This document shows, in pieces, positions 1-10,399 of a DNA stretch of 64,000 bases (the first letter of the stretch is position 1; each line of letters starts with the position of its first letter). The stretch is from Eucalyptus grandis. Taxonomy: Eukaryota > Streptophyta > Magnoliopsida > Myrtales > Myrtaceae. The stretch covers positions 21,478,940 to 21,542,939 of the forward strand of contig NC_052621.1 in the NCBI RefSeq assembly GCF_016545825.1. The letters run 5' to 3'. Position numbers and translations under genes: made by a program. The notes below the pieces were generated by a model. That model did no database searches, had not been told where the DNA came from, and saw only the letters and a list, made by a program, of their open reading frames with translations.

Positions 1-1051
1 GCCTTTGGATTAATCGGTCAAGTTACGTAGTCAATAAAAACACATTGGAAATAAAAATTAACTTTCTCAGTGAATAAACAAGATGGTGAACAGGGTTTTA
101 TATCTTTCATGATTGGAATACTTCCTTAATCCTCTACTTTCAAGCAGCACAAAACCCGAATGTTTTGAGTTGGAGCCAGAGACTACAAATCGCAATCAAT
201 GCAGCTCAAGGTACATAAAGTAGATTGATGAAATCTTTGTTCACATTTCCATGAGTTGAGCAACACAATACATTTCACGAAGTTTCCATTTTTGCTGGTG
301 GTGCGCGGTTGGAGTACCTGCACAATGGTTGCTAACCCCCCATTGTCCATAGAAATTTAAAGACGCCCAATATTTTACTAAACAAAAACATGCAAGCGAA
401 GATTGCTGATTTTGGATTATCGAAGGCATTTGTAACAGAGCTTCAGTCTCATATTTCGACTCGCCCTGCAGGAATGCCTGGTTATCTTGATCCAGAGTAA
501 GCAACTCTAACCGACAACTTTGAATACAAATACTATTCCACTTAGGAAGCAGAATAAATGTACTAATATAGACAATCAAGAGAGGCCTATACATTTTATT
601 CGTACATGTTTATGTTGGATACACGTATGTAGGTACGATTTTGAAAGGCAATTTCGGCTATCATTGTACTAATCAAAGCAACACTTCCTTTTGAATCTCA
701 GGTTTCATTCATCTGCAAACTTGGGCAAGAAGAGAGATGTGTACAGCTTTGGCGTAGTTATTTGAGTTAATCACAGGCCACCCTGCAATTATAAGAAGTC
801 CAGAGGGCAGCAGCATGCACATACTTCACCGGGTGACTCCACTCATAGAAAGAGGGGACATCCAGAGCATTGTCGATCCGAGGTTAAATGGCCAATTCAG
901 CATCAATTCTGCATGGAAAGCGGTGGAAATAACCATGTTGCGCGTCGATGATAGCGGTCCAAAGGCCAGATGTAGACCGTGCTCTGTCGGAACTAAAAGA
1001 ATGCTTGACAGCAGAGATCAGTTCAGGAAGAAGCCAAGGAATGGGAAATAG
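1..1051 (+). pseudogene. LRR receptor-like kinase fragment A (kinase domain middle and C-terminus)
   Basis: Three exon-like blocks of a plant LRR receptor-like serine/threonine kinase are readable. The first (about 150-210) reads NVLSWSQRLQIAINAAQ and ends in a GT donor. The second (about 315-496) holds LEYLHNG, the catalytic loop as [11 protein letters not shown] (usual HRDLK, so the catalytic Asp is Asn), the magnesium-binding motif [10 protein letters not shown], and GMPGYLDPE at a GT donor. The third (702-1051) reads DVYSFGVV, then ELITGHPAII and IVDPRLNGQF. It is broken: the acceptor before block 2 reads GCGC where the paralogue at 2.8 kb has GCAG, a stop follows CKPP-like sequence, and one extra base near 765 shifts the frame between SFGVVI and ELITG. 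No LRR ectodomain is present in the window. It resembles the malectin/LRR-I kinase group. Pseudogene status is well supported; the subgroup is less certain. Confidence 0.85.
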
Positions 1052-1497
1052 TAAGAGACGAAGTGAGTCTTTTGAGATGACCTTAATTGACGTTGATAGC
1101 GCTCCGAGTGCTCGTTAACCATACTTCATCTATAAAGGTTATCATGTCCACCTTCCTTGTAAAGTTGATTATTGGATCGAACAGATTTGAAAACTTTATG
1201 TGCAAAGTCTGCCCTTGTGACTTCAAATTGCGAGTGTTGTATATTAAGGTTGTTGCATTTATAGCTTTGTGAATAAATGAGTGAATGGTGAGTTCAATAG
1301 ACACTTTGGCCCCTCTTTACAAGGCTACAAACTGTACAGCTATCAAGACGTTGATAGCTAGCCTTGGTCAGTTATCCATGTGAACCCCTCTATAATGAAG
1401 CACAGGAAAAATGAATTTCTTTCATTATGATACTATCTGTTTTATAAACCCAGTCATCTTGACAATCTTTGCCAACCACAACCACCTAAGTACTAGC

Positions 1498-1743
1498 CAC
1501 CTGGCCATGGCCATAATGAGAATCCCGAAGAGCAGCACTCACCTCATCCAATCAGTGTCGCCTCTCATCGAACAAGAGGATATAGAGAGCATCATGGATC
1601 AGAGGCTACAAGGGCGGTTCAGCGCCGCATCCGCTTGGAAACTAGTCGAGGCAGCAATGCCGTGCTTGGCCATGACTGCGAACAAGAGGCTGAACATGAA
1701 CGCACGTGCTGTTGGAGCTGAAGGAATGCTCGACTCTTTTTAG
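1498..1743 (+). pseudogene. LRR receptor-like kinase fragment B (C-terminal kinase end)
   Basis: This open stretch repeats the end of fragment A: PKSSTHLIQSVSPLIEQEDI, ESIMDQRLQGRFSAASAWKL, and the tail TANKRLNMNARAVGAEGM, ending in TAG at 1743. In intact LRR kinases this region is helix G to the end of the kinase domain, with the conserved R-P/L-M-N near the C-terminus. No catalytic loop, DFG motif or ATP-binding region lies immediately upstream, so it is an isolated tail. It sits 450 bases after fragment A and 740 bases before fragment C, which suggests a broken tandem array of kinase genes. It is too short to be a functional kinase. Confidence 0.8.
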
Positions 1744-2479
1744 GCAAGGTACCTGATGGATCAAGGAATTATGTTCTGCTTCACCCTTCACGATCGCTGC
1801 TTATGATTTGGATATATGCCTGTGAAAAGGTCCCACGAGACAGTGCTCGATGTGCTCCAAAACCTTCCTTTGGGTTTTGTAATTGTGGACGATGTGATTT
1901 TCTTTGATGATATGATAGCACTTCAAGGTTTTTGCATGTACCATATCTGCCTATGAACTCAGTGAGAGACAATATTGAAGAAAGAAACTGCTGCTTTGCA
2001 ATGAAAGGACAAAAATTACTTTATATCTATCGGCCGAGTAATCTAACAAATCTTTTACCACATGTCATGTGACCTAGTAAATGTGTGCACGTCTTGCGTG
2101 TTCCCACAAAAAAAGAACACTTTAAGTATTAAATCAAGCCACTTAATGAATTCATAAGAATCTACATTGATCTTGTTTCAATATAGAATGAAAGAGAAAT
2201 ATAGGGCAATATTTGCTCCGATACCTTGATGCGTAAGTGCAACTCCTTATTGCCGTTCATCGTAGAAATCTAGCTTCACTTATCGGACATTGCAAAGAAC
2301 TTGAAAACATGGCGTTGATTCACGAATTCATGCCCAATTAAAATGTTCACCCACATTAGTCCAGTTTGATGTTCCTTTTTGCATATTCTTGCCAGGTCAA
2401 GTATCTCTTAGACTCTCAATATGTGACAGCACAACATGCGTCCAAATATATTTTTTTCTCAACGTTCTTTGATAGTTTA

Positions 2480-2820
2480 GGCTTTTGCATTAATTGGTCA
2501 AGTTTCATATTCATTAATAGCACTGTGGAGATAAAATTAACTTTCTCAGCGGACGAGGACACTAGTGAGCAGGATTTTACATCTTTCATGTTTTTGAAGC
2601 TCCTTATTTCTCTACTCTCCAGCAGCACACAACCCTAATGTTCTGAGCTGGAGCCAAAGGCTACAAATCGCAAATGATGCAGCTCAAGGTACATAAAGTA
2701 GATTGATAAAAACCTTTGCTCACATTTCCACGAGTTGAACTTACACAACACATTCCATTAAGTTTTCTCTGTTGGTAGTGCAGGGTTGGGGTATCTGCAT
2801 TATGGCTGCAAACCTCCCAT
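2480..2820 (+). pseudogene. LRR receptor-like kinase fragment C
   Basis: Positions 2480-2700 align by eye with positions 1-215, including flanking intronic sequence. The coding words are NVLSWSQRLQIANDAAQ, then a GT donor, a roughly 90-base intron, a normal GCAG acceptor near 2788, and LGYLHYGCKPPI. The match to the kinase stops abruptly at 2820. From 2821 the sequence is a DUF247 exon on the other strand, so this fragment lacks the catalytic loop and everything after it. It is a third member of the broken kinase array and marks a rearrangement junction. Confidence 0.8.
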
Positions 2821-3045
2821 TAGCGCTGCTTGTGTTTCTCCATTCGGTGGAGGCGGGGGCCGTCGTGGTGGTAGGGACCGAAAGAGACGACCTGCGGCTG
2901 GTGGGCCTTGTGGTTGAGGTCTGTGATGGAGGCGGGGACCCTGTAGATGGACGGGTTCTTCCAGTACTGTTGCCCGGCGGTGGGCATGCACTTGAGGTTC
3001 TCGTTGACATGAGCTATCCAGTTGGTCTCGTTCGGGTCCAGTGCG
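2821..3045 (-). pseudogene. DUF247 first-exon fragment
   Basis: Read on the minus strand, this gives the N-terminal signature of plant DUF247 proteins: LDPNETNWIAHVNENLKCM, QQYWKNPSIYRVPASIT, QPQVVSFGPYHHD and a final MEKHKQR-like segment. The same words occur in the DUF247 gene at 10.4-12.0 kb. About 73 codons are present and the frame is open through them. It is cut off at 2821 by the kinase fragment on the opposite strand. The remaining 350 or more residues and the C-terminal membrane anchor are missing, so it cannot make a DUF247 protein. The sequence beyond 3190 resembles the region upstream of the fuller DUF247 gene, which suggests that an old DUF247 unit was truncated here. Confidence 0.85.
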
Positions 3046-3399
3046 AAAAATCTTCGAATCTCCGGGACAAAATTTTTCGAATCTCCGGGACAAAAATTGT
3101 TGTTTATTCTTATTTCCTATTAGGAACAACCCCAATATAGGTTGGATTTCCTGAATAATCCGTACAAAAGTTCAAGCTCACAAAATACACACAAACAACA
3201 ATTTAAGGGGAAAAAAAGTTGCTAAAATAGATCTCGGGTCAAGTCGGGTATGGGTCTCATGTGAGTCGTTATATTAGTATTGCAAAGAAATGGGTCAAAA
3301 CAGATTAAATTGATCAATTTGGGTCGAATAATTTTCGACCAGATTTACTAGTTTGAGGGTCCCATGTATAAATTACTTTTTTTGCACAAGGTAAAGAGA

Positions 3400-4005
3400 A
3401 ACATGTTTAAGCATGTCTCAGGTAAGCCATAGGAAATGAATTGTGTGCACACAAAGCATGACATCTTGTGATAAGCCTTTGAATTTGATGAATTTCACAA
3501 GTGTCGGCCTAAATTAGAAGGATCGTTTGAGAGTACATATAATGCTAGTTGAGGTATGAACTTTGCATATTTGATATTTGACGTGACATTAGATTTATAA
3601 TAATACTTTTTGTTTTATTTGGTAATAATTTTTACCTCATAAGTTTGGGATATGTTGGATTTCTTGTTTGATGTCTTGTTTTAGGTACTTGACGCCCTTC
3701 TCCCATATATACATTACTTGTAGGGAAAAAACTTCATAATGAGTTACGTTCTAGTAATATTTATGCATGGTTAGCTAATGAAAATCATATAACTTTTCAT
3801 AAATTAAATTTAGATGGCACACAAGAGGAGTTGTAACCATGTTGTGTGAAATTCAAAAAATGTCCACGGATTTCAATTGGAGAAAAACTAGTTTAAGCAA
3901 AAGATATATTTGAATTCAAATCAAAGTCAAATCATAGAGGTAGAGTCAAGTTTTTTAGTTAAACTAAATATTAATGTGGATTTTATTTTTCATTTTTTTA
4001 GCTTC
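3400..4005. repeat. R1 repeat, copy a (upstream of the DUF247 fragment)
   Basis: This AT-rich non-coding block is a diverged relative of blocks at about 6258-7450, 12590-13620, 15003-15480, 37800-38237 and 39630-40790. Shared words include the GTTTAAGCATGTC/GTTTAGGAAATGTC start, a GACGTGACATTAGATTTATA-type core, the ACTCAATGCCC-type word, and AAACTAAATATT near the end. I name it R1 only for this window. It lies on the upstream side of minus-strand DUF247 sequence here and at 12.6 kb, so it may simply be old 5' flanking sequence copied with the genes. No coding potential was seen. Confidence 0.65.
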
Positions 4006-4010
4006 AGACC

Positions 4011-5680
4011 TTTTTTTTTTTTTTTTTTTTTGGTCAGAAATATAGGTAATGCATTACTAATTAGTAGCTTTACAAAAGATCTGGGTAGTACAACCAGAAG
4101 CTAATGCTTCGGCAGCGACCAAGTTCTGTAATATAACAGGAGGAAAGATATTCAAGTTATGGGCCATATCAGCTCTACCGTGGGCCTTGGCAGCCCAATC
4201 AGCAACTCCATTAGCTTCCCTCTTACAATACTGAAGACTGAAGTTAGGGCACAGAGAGAGCAGGTGATCGATCTCTGCAAACATCGCTCGTTCTTTCCAC
4301 GGGGGGTTCCGTTTCTCATGAAGAATCTGGAGCATGGCCAAGCAATCCGATTCGATGATGATGTTGGCCATATTGAGTCCCTAATGCAGCAGATGATTAA
4401 GAGCGCAAGATAGCGCCTGTACTTCGGCTTGAAAGGGAGAAGCGGCGGGACATCGACGGGTGTAGACATCGGTAAGCACTCCTTGATGATTTCGACTGAT
4501 ACACGCGACGTTGCCTTCTAGACTTCCTGGTTGATGAGATGCGTCTATATTGCATTTTAGGTATCCCCGATCCGGAGGTTTCCAAAGTAAAGCTGATCCA
4601 CGATCAGCCGGATGCTCTGTGTGCGATACCTGCGGTCCTTGATGATGTGCAGAAGAGATGCCGTGAATCCGAGTCAGGGCAAGGGCATCGATCACGGCTC
4701 GGGTTGGATCGGGGACGGATTCGACGGAAGATCCGATTGTTTCGTTGGCACCAGATCTGCCAAAATACATGGGCGATGGTCTCCAATCCAGGTACCAGGT
4801 TAGTGTTATTGGCTCTATCTGAAAGCCACTCATCAAGGCGATGAATGCTGAGAGGAGAAACTGTAATACTGATCTGCGGATGCTCCCATATTCCGTGTGT
4901 CCATGAGCAAAAGAAGAATAAATGTTCAATTGTTTCCGGAGAGTTTTGTTTGCAAATGTGACAAATAGGATCAGAGATGATGTGCCTAGCATATAGATTC
5001 GCCTTGGTAGGAAGGGCATTGTGGCATGCTGACCATAAGAATAGACGGATTTTCTGATTTGTGTTGATCTTCCATAGTTTGCGCCAAAGAAAACTGGGTT
5101 GTTGGTATGATGATGATGCATGGTGATCCCGTGGCTTTACTGGCTTGCTGACAATAGTTCTGTAGTTGCTTTTTACTGTATGATGGCCATCCTTCGTTGC
5201 TGTCCACACTATCTGATCAGCAGCATGTAGCAGGCTGATAGGGATATCCAGTATTTCTGATGTGATGTTGTCGTCAAATAAATCGGTGATAAGATTAACG
5301 TTCCAGGTATGGTGGACGAGGTCAATTAGATCTACCACCAGCCCCGGTTCGTCTCTTGTAGTTGGTCCTCCAATAGGGCCGGAGGGTAACCAGCTATGAT
5401 CACGAATTTTTATGTTCTTCCCATCCCCAACAGACCATCGTACATTAGGTAGGATGCGTCCCTTCCAAAAAGAACACTCCGCCAACCCCAGGATGGGCGT
5501 GTGCCGAGTTCAGCAGAGTGAATATCTTTAGTGTGGAAATATAATCCCTTGAAGAGACGGCACCATAACAAGTGTGGCTGTTGAAATAGACGCCAAGAGT
5601 TCCGATCAAGAGTTCTCTTGATTGCGCACATTTATGAGCTCCGATCAAGAGTTCTCTTGAAATATATCTCAAGTTTCAGC
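4011..5680 (-). mobile_element. LINE (non-LTR retrotransposon), 5'-truncated 3' end
   Basis: Minus-strand frames carry the end of a plant L1-type pol. First comes RPSWGWRSVLFGRD, then the zf-RVT domain around 4850-5100 (KIRLFLWSACHNALPTKANL followed by CHICKQNSPETIEHLFF). Last is a plant RNase H (RVT_3) domain: KCNIDAS, then AEVQALSCALNHLL, IIIESDCLAML and REANGVADWAAK. These pieces lie in at least three frames, so the copy is dead. A run of 21 T at 4011-4031 on the plus strand is its poly(A) tail, lying just past the stop near 4057. Apurinic endonuclease and most of RT are missing, as is usual for 5'-truncated LINE insertions. A possible degenerate target-site duplication is AGCTTCAGACC (left) versus AGTTTCAGCCC near 5682 (9 of 11), which is weak. 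Confidence 0.88.
5580..5662 (-). repeat. Short direct repeat inside the LINE
   Basis: The word TCCGATCAAGAGTTCTCTTG occurs at about 5599 and again at about 5641, roughly 42 bases apart. It lies at the 5' truncation edge of the LINE and duplicates a dozen or so codons of the reverse transcriptase C-terminal region. It may reflect a repair event at the truncation point. Confidence 0.6.
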
Positions 5681-6257
5681 CCATGCACGAGATCCGACCG
5701 AAATTGGATGAGGCGGACTGGAATTCTTGACTGAATACCTACAGGAGTCATGCTGCGGGAGTTCAGCCGACAGAAAGGTTGTTACGTTACTTTATCTAAT
5801 TTCTTTGGGGCGGTGGCACTTATGTAAAGATCCAAGATTAATCAATCGAGAGATTGACTCCTCTAGAAGGCTGTCACTAAGGCCGTACAAGCGATGCTAG
5901 TGTTGATCATATAAAGAGAAGGGTTCAATTTATTTTTTATTGATTTTATGCCACAAAATAGAAAATATAAAAGGACGAAAACAATAAAAGTCTTCCTTTT
6001 AAGTATTGAAAATGCTCAAACTTGTTAGCGATTGTCACTTTGTAATTATTGTATTGGTTGGTGGAATTTTTTCTAGCTGGCTTTTCCTGTGATGTAGCTA
6101 TTGATACTCAAATCGAATCACATAAATATTTTGTATTCTCTATCGCTCCTCGTATAATTCTCTTATGATTTCATATTGATTTAATTGGAAGATATGGTGA
6201 GTTTCTACATTTATTTTATAAGAAGCTCTAGAATTCTTGAACTTGTTGTGATTGCTA

Positions 6258-6408
6258 TAATTAATAAATAGTAAACACAAAAATCTTATACAAGATGTTG
6301 ACTTAACCCAAAAATGGCTAATTCCATGAACAATTGACTTAATATATTATTTTGTGGATCAATTTTCCATAAATCAATCAAGCTGAAAGATGTGACAAGT
6401 GGTGAATT

Positions 6409-6449
<41 letters not shown>

Positions 6450-7450
6450 GTGAAGAGTGTGTGGTGGTGCCCAAGTGAGGATGTGTCACTTCCTTATGCC
6501 CCAGTGAAGATAAAAAGTGTTTAGGAAATGTCCCATGAATAACGTGGGAATCGAATTGCATTGCTTGTCATCCACATATTTGAGTACATGTAATGTGGTT
6601 TTGGCAAGGACTTCCCATATTTGACATGACATTGGATATATAGCTTTTACCTTTTAAATAATCTAAATTTCTTACTCGAGGTCTCCTTTTTAGTACTAAA
6701 TGCCCTTCTTTCAAAAATACATGTGATGTAACGAAAATATATATATTTCACAAAGAGTGATTTTCCGATAAGATATGGCAATCATATAATTTCTCATAAA
6801 TCAATTTTAGATGATGAACAAGACAAAATTTTAATCATCTTACGTCAAATTCAAGAACTTCTATTGGTTTCATATGGAGAAAAAAAATGATTCTAGCAAA
6901 AAGATAAATTAAAACTTAAATCATAGTCAAACTAGTATGGCAAAGCCAATTTTATAGGTCAAACTAAATATTGGTGCTTCTGCGAAGGGAATCACTATCC
7001 AATGAAGAAATCAAAATGCGCATCAAAACCTCCCTTTTTAATTCCACAACCATTTAAAATGCTTAAGAAAGTCAAATTTTTCTCATCAATTCAAAATCAT
7101 AACAAACTCCAATAGGAAGAAACTCTATATGAGCCCTCCCCTAACTCCACAAGGGAAAATAGAAAACAAATCCAATTCACAATCACGCAAAGCCAACATG
7201 AGGCTGCAGTGGTTGGTGGTGGAGGCTCCATGGGCATCGCTATTGATGCTAAAAAGAAGAAAGGAAGAAGAAGAGGAGAAATGCACCGCACATAAGAGAG
7301 AGACAAGAGGCTAAAAGTGAGACACCATCTAGGCACATGGCAATCAATAAGCGGGGTAGAGCATGATTCACATGAGGATTCAACACCACCTAATATTTTC
7401 TCATACTAGATAAAGGATTCATGTCATTTTGAAAGCACTCGACAAGTTTG
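6258..7450. repeat. R1 repeat, copy b
   Basis: This is a longer R1 block beginning with AAACACAAAAATCTTATA and containing AAGATGTTGACTTAACCC. It runs through the (GA)18 tract, then TGGTGGTGCCCAAGTGAGG, GTTTAGGAAATGTCCCATGA, and the AACTCCACAAGGGGAAA segment. It aligns closely with 39590-40790 (copy 2 of the duplication) and more loosely with 12590-13620. Short open frames in it (for example near 7129-7314) are conserved only as DNA and show no protein motif, so I treat it as non-coding. Confidence 0.7.
6411..6446. repeat. (GA)18 microsatellite
   Basis: A perfect dinucleotide run. The same position in duplication copy 2 (39768-39797) carries about 15 units, so the tract length has changed since duplication. 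Confidence 0.97.
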
Positions 7451-8714
7451 TCTAAATTTGCTCTTAAATATCTCAACTGAGAACTCAAATTACAAATTTA
7501 TTAGGAGAAAGTAAATTAAAGTCGATATTCGACTTAGTTAACTTGTAAAAAATTAATTTTTACTGAAGTGACGGCCACTATTATGGAGAAAGCACCATCA
7601 GCTTATACCCATATATATAATGAGGAGAAGGCTATTCTAGCAATATAGGATCTTAATAGGCGTACTTAGAGAACAACTTAAATAAATTCTCTTATAATAT
7701 TTTTATATAGCTATGGATTCTTCATCTTCTTAATTTCTGCTCAGTAAAGAAAATCATCCCTCAAGGCAATAGAGCTCACCAAGGTATTACAGTTCTCTCC
7801 CTTTCAAGTTGTTGTCATGGCTATAAACTCTAAAATATCATTTACCCTCTAACGTTTAATCGCCCAACATTGTTGCATTAAGACCTAATGATACAAAATA
7901 TAACCTTTGAGAAACCTGAGTACTTTCACTAATTGAAAGTCGAGATTCGTCGGGAGTTTCCACCGGGCACCACTGTTGCCCCACCGAAAATGGTAGATCA
8001 AGATTGTAGGACGTAGTTTATCGCACATCTATGATTACTACACCACTATCAATATAACTTGTATAATTTTTTTTCAACATTTGCCACTTGGCTTGCAGTG
8101 AACATATTGTCTGTATTTTCTTTTTCTTCAACATAATTATCTCGATAATCTGTTTCCAATCAACAATTTTTTTTTCTACGTGGCTAAACTTTTTCACGAG
8201 GGATATTGAGATTTATTTAGGAAACCAACAATCTTTTTTTAATTGATTTATTTTATTGCAAATACTGCAGGTTAGATTTTTTTTTTTTTTCCTTTTAAGA
8301 GGTTTCTTCTCCTCTTTTATTTTTCCACAAGCTCCTTGAACCCTTTTTAGATTTATGAGACCCCGCATTTATTTAGACTAAAAGTCACTCTCAACTGAAT
8401 CTTCATCATAAAGCATTAGTCTTTTCTCATACGCCTGAGCTAATTAATTCACTCACTAACATGATTTTTAAACCCTTAAATTCTTCTAGAGGGCTGAAAA
8501 TAGGATTGTGTTCCTTGATAAACATCACATCTAAAATTTCTACTCCCCTGATATCATCTCCATAAGCCCCCATTTGATCTACTCGTCATTCTAATCTTCC
8601 ACATTATTGTTTGAGGGTCTCATAATTATTTATTTTAATATTTTGAAGAGACTGAAATCTAATTGTTTGTGTCTTTGTTGCGTCTTAAACTTTTATTTTA
8701 ATATGTTCTTAAAT
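7451..8714. other. Unannotated AT-rich spacer
   Basis: No gene, RNA or complete mobile element is recognised here. The whole stretch is conserved in order at about 40790-42030, in duplication copy 2. It contains several T-runs and no open frame with a recognisable motif. Confidence 0.6.
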
Positions 8715-9239
8715 TATATTTTGAGTTTGAGCCGTATACGAAATCCGATTTGATTGAAAGATGTTTGTTGGATTAAAATCCAGCAAACATATCATATTTG
8801 GATTGGAACGCGGAGAGTTGGTTGTTGTAATCTTATCCAAGCCGTCCATTAACTGGAACTCCTTACAACCAAAAATAAAAATAAAAATAAAAAGGAGCTT
8901 CGTATGTTGGTGCTCGTCAGAAGAGGAGAGAAATATAGGTTTGTGTGGGCCGTTGACTTCTTCAAGCCTTCAAGTGGAGTTCTCTTTTCGCTGGGGGAAC
9001 AAAGGAGATGTGAGCATCGGGTGAAGCTTGTGAAGAGAATCCTTCACCCAATTGAGGCATTTTCTTCGTGATGACACGAGTGTTTCGAGTTTTCAATGAT
9101 TTGTTTATCGAGCAATTACGTGAGGTGAAATACTATGGGTTTGGGTATAATCTTAAACAGGGAAACACTTGAGCGTTATGAGCGATTGTAGCTCTATAAT
9201 TCTCCAATTGATGATTACCTAATTATTTGTAGCTGACCC
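8715..9239. other. Conserved spacer of probable retroelement origin
   Basis: This segment is repeated at 43923-44440 with high similarity. It includes GAGTTTGAGCCGTATACGAA and TTGGAACGCGGAGAGTTGG. The open frame at 8761-9024 and its counterpart at 43969-44223 differ by indels and have no recognisable domain. The segment directly abuts the Copia gag relic, so it may be the leftover of the same element or of another leader region. A weakly similar word near 5682 suggests it is repeated elsewhere. Confidence 0.4.
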
Positions 9240-9715
9240 TTCCTATGGAGTGGCTGTTGGTGGTCGGTCTGAATAGTGCAAATTTTTCCTTATTGTTGAT
9301 TGTCTTGTTTCTCTAGTAATTTTGTTCTCTCACGTAATTTAATTACATACATTCTTTGGCTTCCACGTTATCTTAGAACACGTCTTTGCGGTTTTTGCTC
9401 CAATGGTTTGCGGAAATATTGTTCCCAAGAGTGCTTGTTGGATGACATACAAAGCCCTTGCAACTTTTTGTGGTTGCTCTGCCAGAAGTTTGTACCCTCC
9501 TACGGAGCCTTATATCCTTTCTCCACGATGTCTCTTAAATCTTGTGCCATCAAAAAAGTAATCATTTTAATGCTTTAGTAAATAAATATAGTTATTTTCA
9601 TCGAAAGTAGGAGCAATAGTAAGATAGAGTTGGCCATCCTTTTGGTGTTGGATATATGGTGGGGATTTTAGTTGGGGGTGGATAGGACTCACGCTCAATG
9701 CCAACCGAATGAGGC
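9240..9715 (-). pseudogene. Copia gag (UBN2-type) N-terminal fragment
   Basis: The minus strand encodes words of the Copia gag N-terminus: SIKMITFLMAQDLRDIVEKG followed by YKAP, then AEQPQKVARALYVIQQALLG, TIFPQTIGAKTAK. In UBN2 gag proteins this is the region after the FDGxNYxxW motif. Here the FD..NY part is followed by a stop, and another stop follows YKAP. No later gag, protease or pol sequence lies to the left. The next sequence on the right is a primer-binding-site-like word and an LTR, as expected for the 5' end of a minus-strand element. A second, equally broken copy lies at 45321-45795. The plus-strand open frame over the same bases is a shadow. Confidence 0.75.
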
Positions 9716-10240
9716 CCTGACACCACTGTTGGCTTTTAGGGTTAATGTGGAAGTGTGTATGTTTGTGGGGATTTACTCAGCAAAGGAAAAAGGAAGGAGC
9801 TTTTGAAGCTTGTTTTATTATCAAAATGTTTTGTGCAAGGAATATATGGAGCTGTAGTTGGGCTGAACATGAATGAACGAGCATGAAGCCTTTTTATAGT
9901 TCTTCCTAATCGACTCTTCTGCTAAGAATCTCTGTCACAAACAAAGAAATTTGCTTCATTTTACATGTTGGACAGGTTTTTTGCCATTACTTCTAACTAC
10001 CACCATCTAAGCCAGAAAACACCAGACTTTAACTACGTACCATAGTTCTACAAACTTGTAGAGTCTTGGCTTTTCTGGATAAATTGACCACAACTTCAAC
10101 AAAATTTAATCAAAAAGAAAATGTTGGAATGGAAGATTTTATTTGCCTAGAACGTGATCGTCCTTCCGAATATCTATCCAAATTGGACAAAAATGAAAAA
10201 GACTGAAACAAGAGAATCATCATCTGATGATGATATATAA
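9716..10240 (-). mobile_element. Copia LTR remnant with primer-binding site
   Basis: On the minus strand the sequence reads CCAACAGTGGTGTCAGGGCC at about 9716-9735: an LTR 3' end (CCAACA) followed by a degenerate initiator-Met tRNA primer site (usual TGGTATCAGAGC). The plus-strand end TGTTGGCTTTTAGGG at about 9730 is therefore the LTR boundary. A TATA-like word, CTATAAAAAGG, lies on the minus strand at about 9889-9899 and could be the LTR promoter. The other LTR end is not defined; similarity between duplication copies simply continues to the DUF247 3' flank. The corresponding LTR in copy 2 is interrupted at 45937 by a Gypsy element and resumes at 62152. Confidence 0.65.
9889..9899 (-). promoter_or_regulatory. 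Candidate TATA box in the Copia LTR
   Basis: CTATAAAAAGG on the minus strand lies about 160 bases from the LTR 3' boundary, a plausible promoter position for a Copia LTR. The same word is conserved in copy 2 near 62190. Activity cannot be judged from sequence. Confidence 0.4.
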
Positions 10241-10399
10241 ACAGCCAAATGTCCATCGTTCATAACATTTAGAGAGGGAAATAAGCACGACTGAAACCAC
10301 GAGGAAAATCATTGATGACAACAATCAACAGCCAATCAACAGATACTTATCGAGCATCAGGCATTAGGAGAAACAACAAAAAATGAAAAAAAAAAAAAA

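Noticed and set aside
2741..3140. Proline/arginine-rich and valine/glycine-rich frames near 2.7-3.1 kb
   Set aside because: These are other frames over the DUF247 first-exon fragment, whose own frame gives the family signature.
5672..5760. Continuation of the LINE coding region beyond 5680
   Set aside because: No RT words are readable there, and the sequence instead resembles the spacer word GAGTTTGAGCC..ACGAAATCCGA near 8723.
7129..7336. Small ORFs duplicated near 40402-40662
   Set aside because: Similarity between copies is at DNA level because of the segmental duplication; frames end at different lengths and show no motif.
9300..9578. 92-codon plus-strand ORF, conserved at 45380-45657
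   Set aside because: It is antisense to the recognisable Copia gag words on the minus strand; conservation is due to the segmental duplication.
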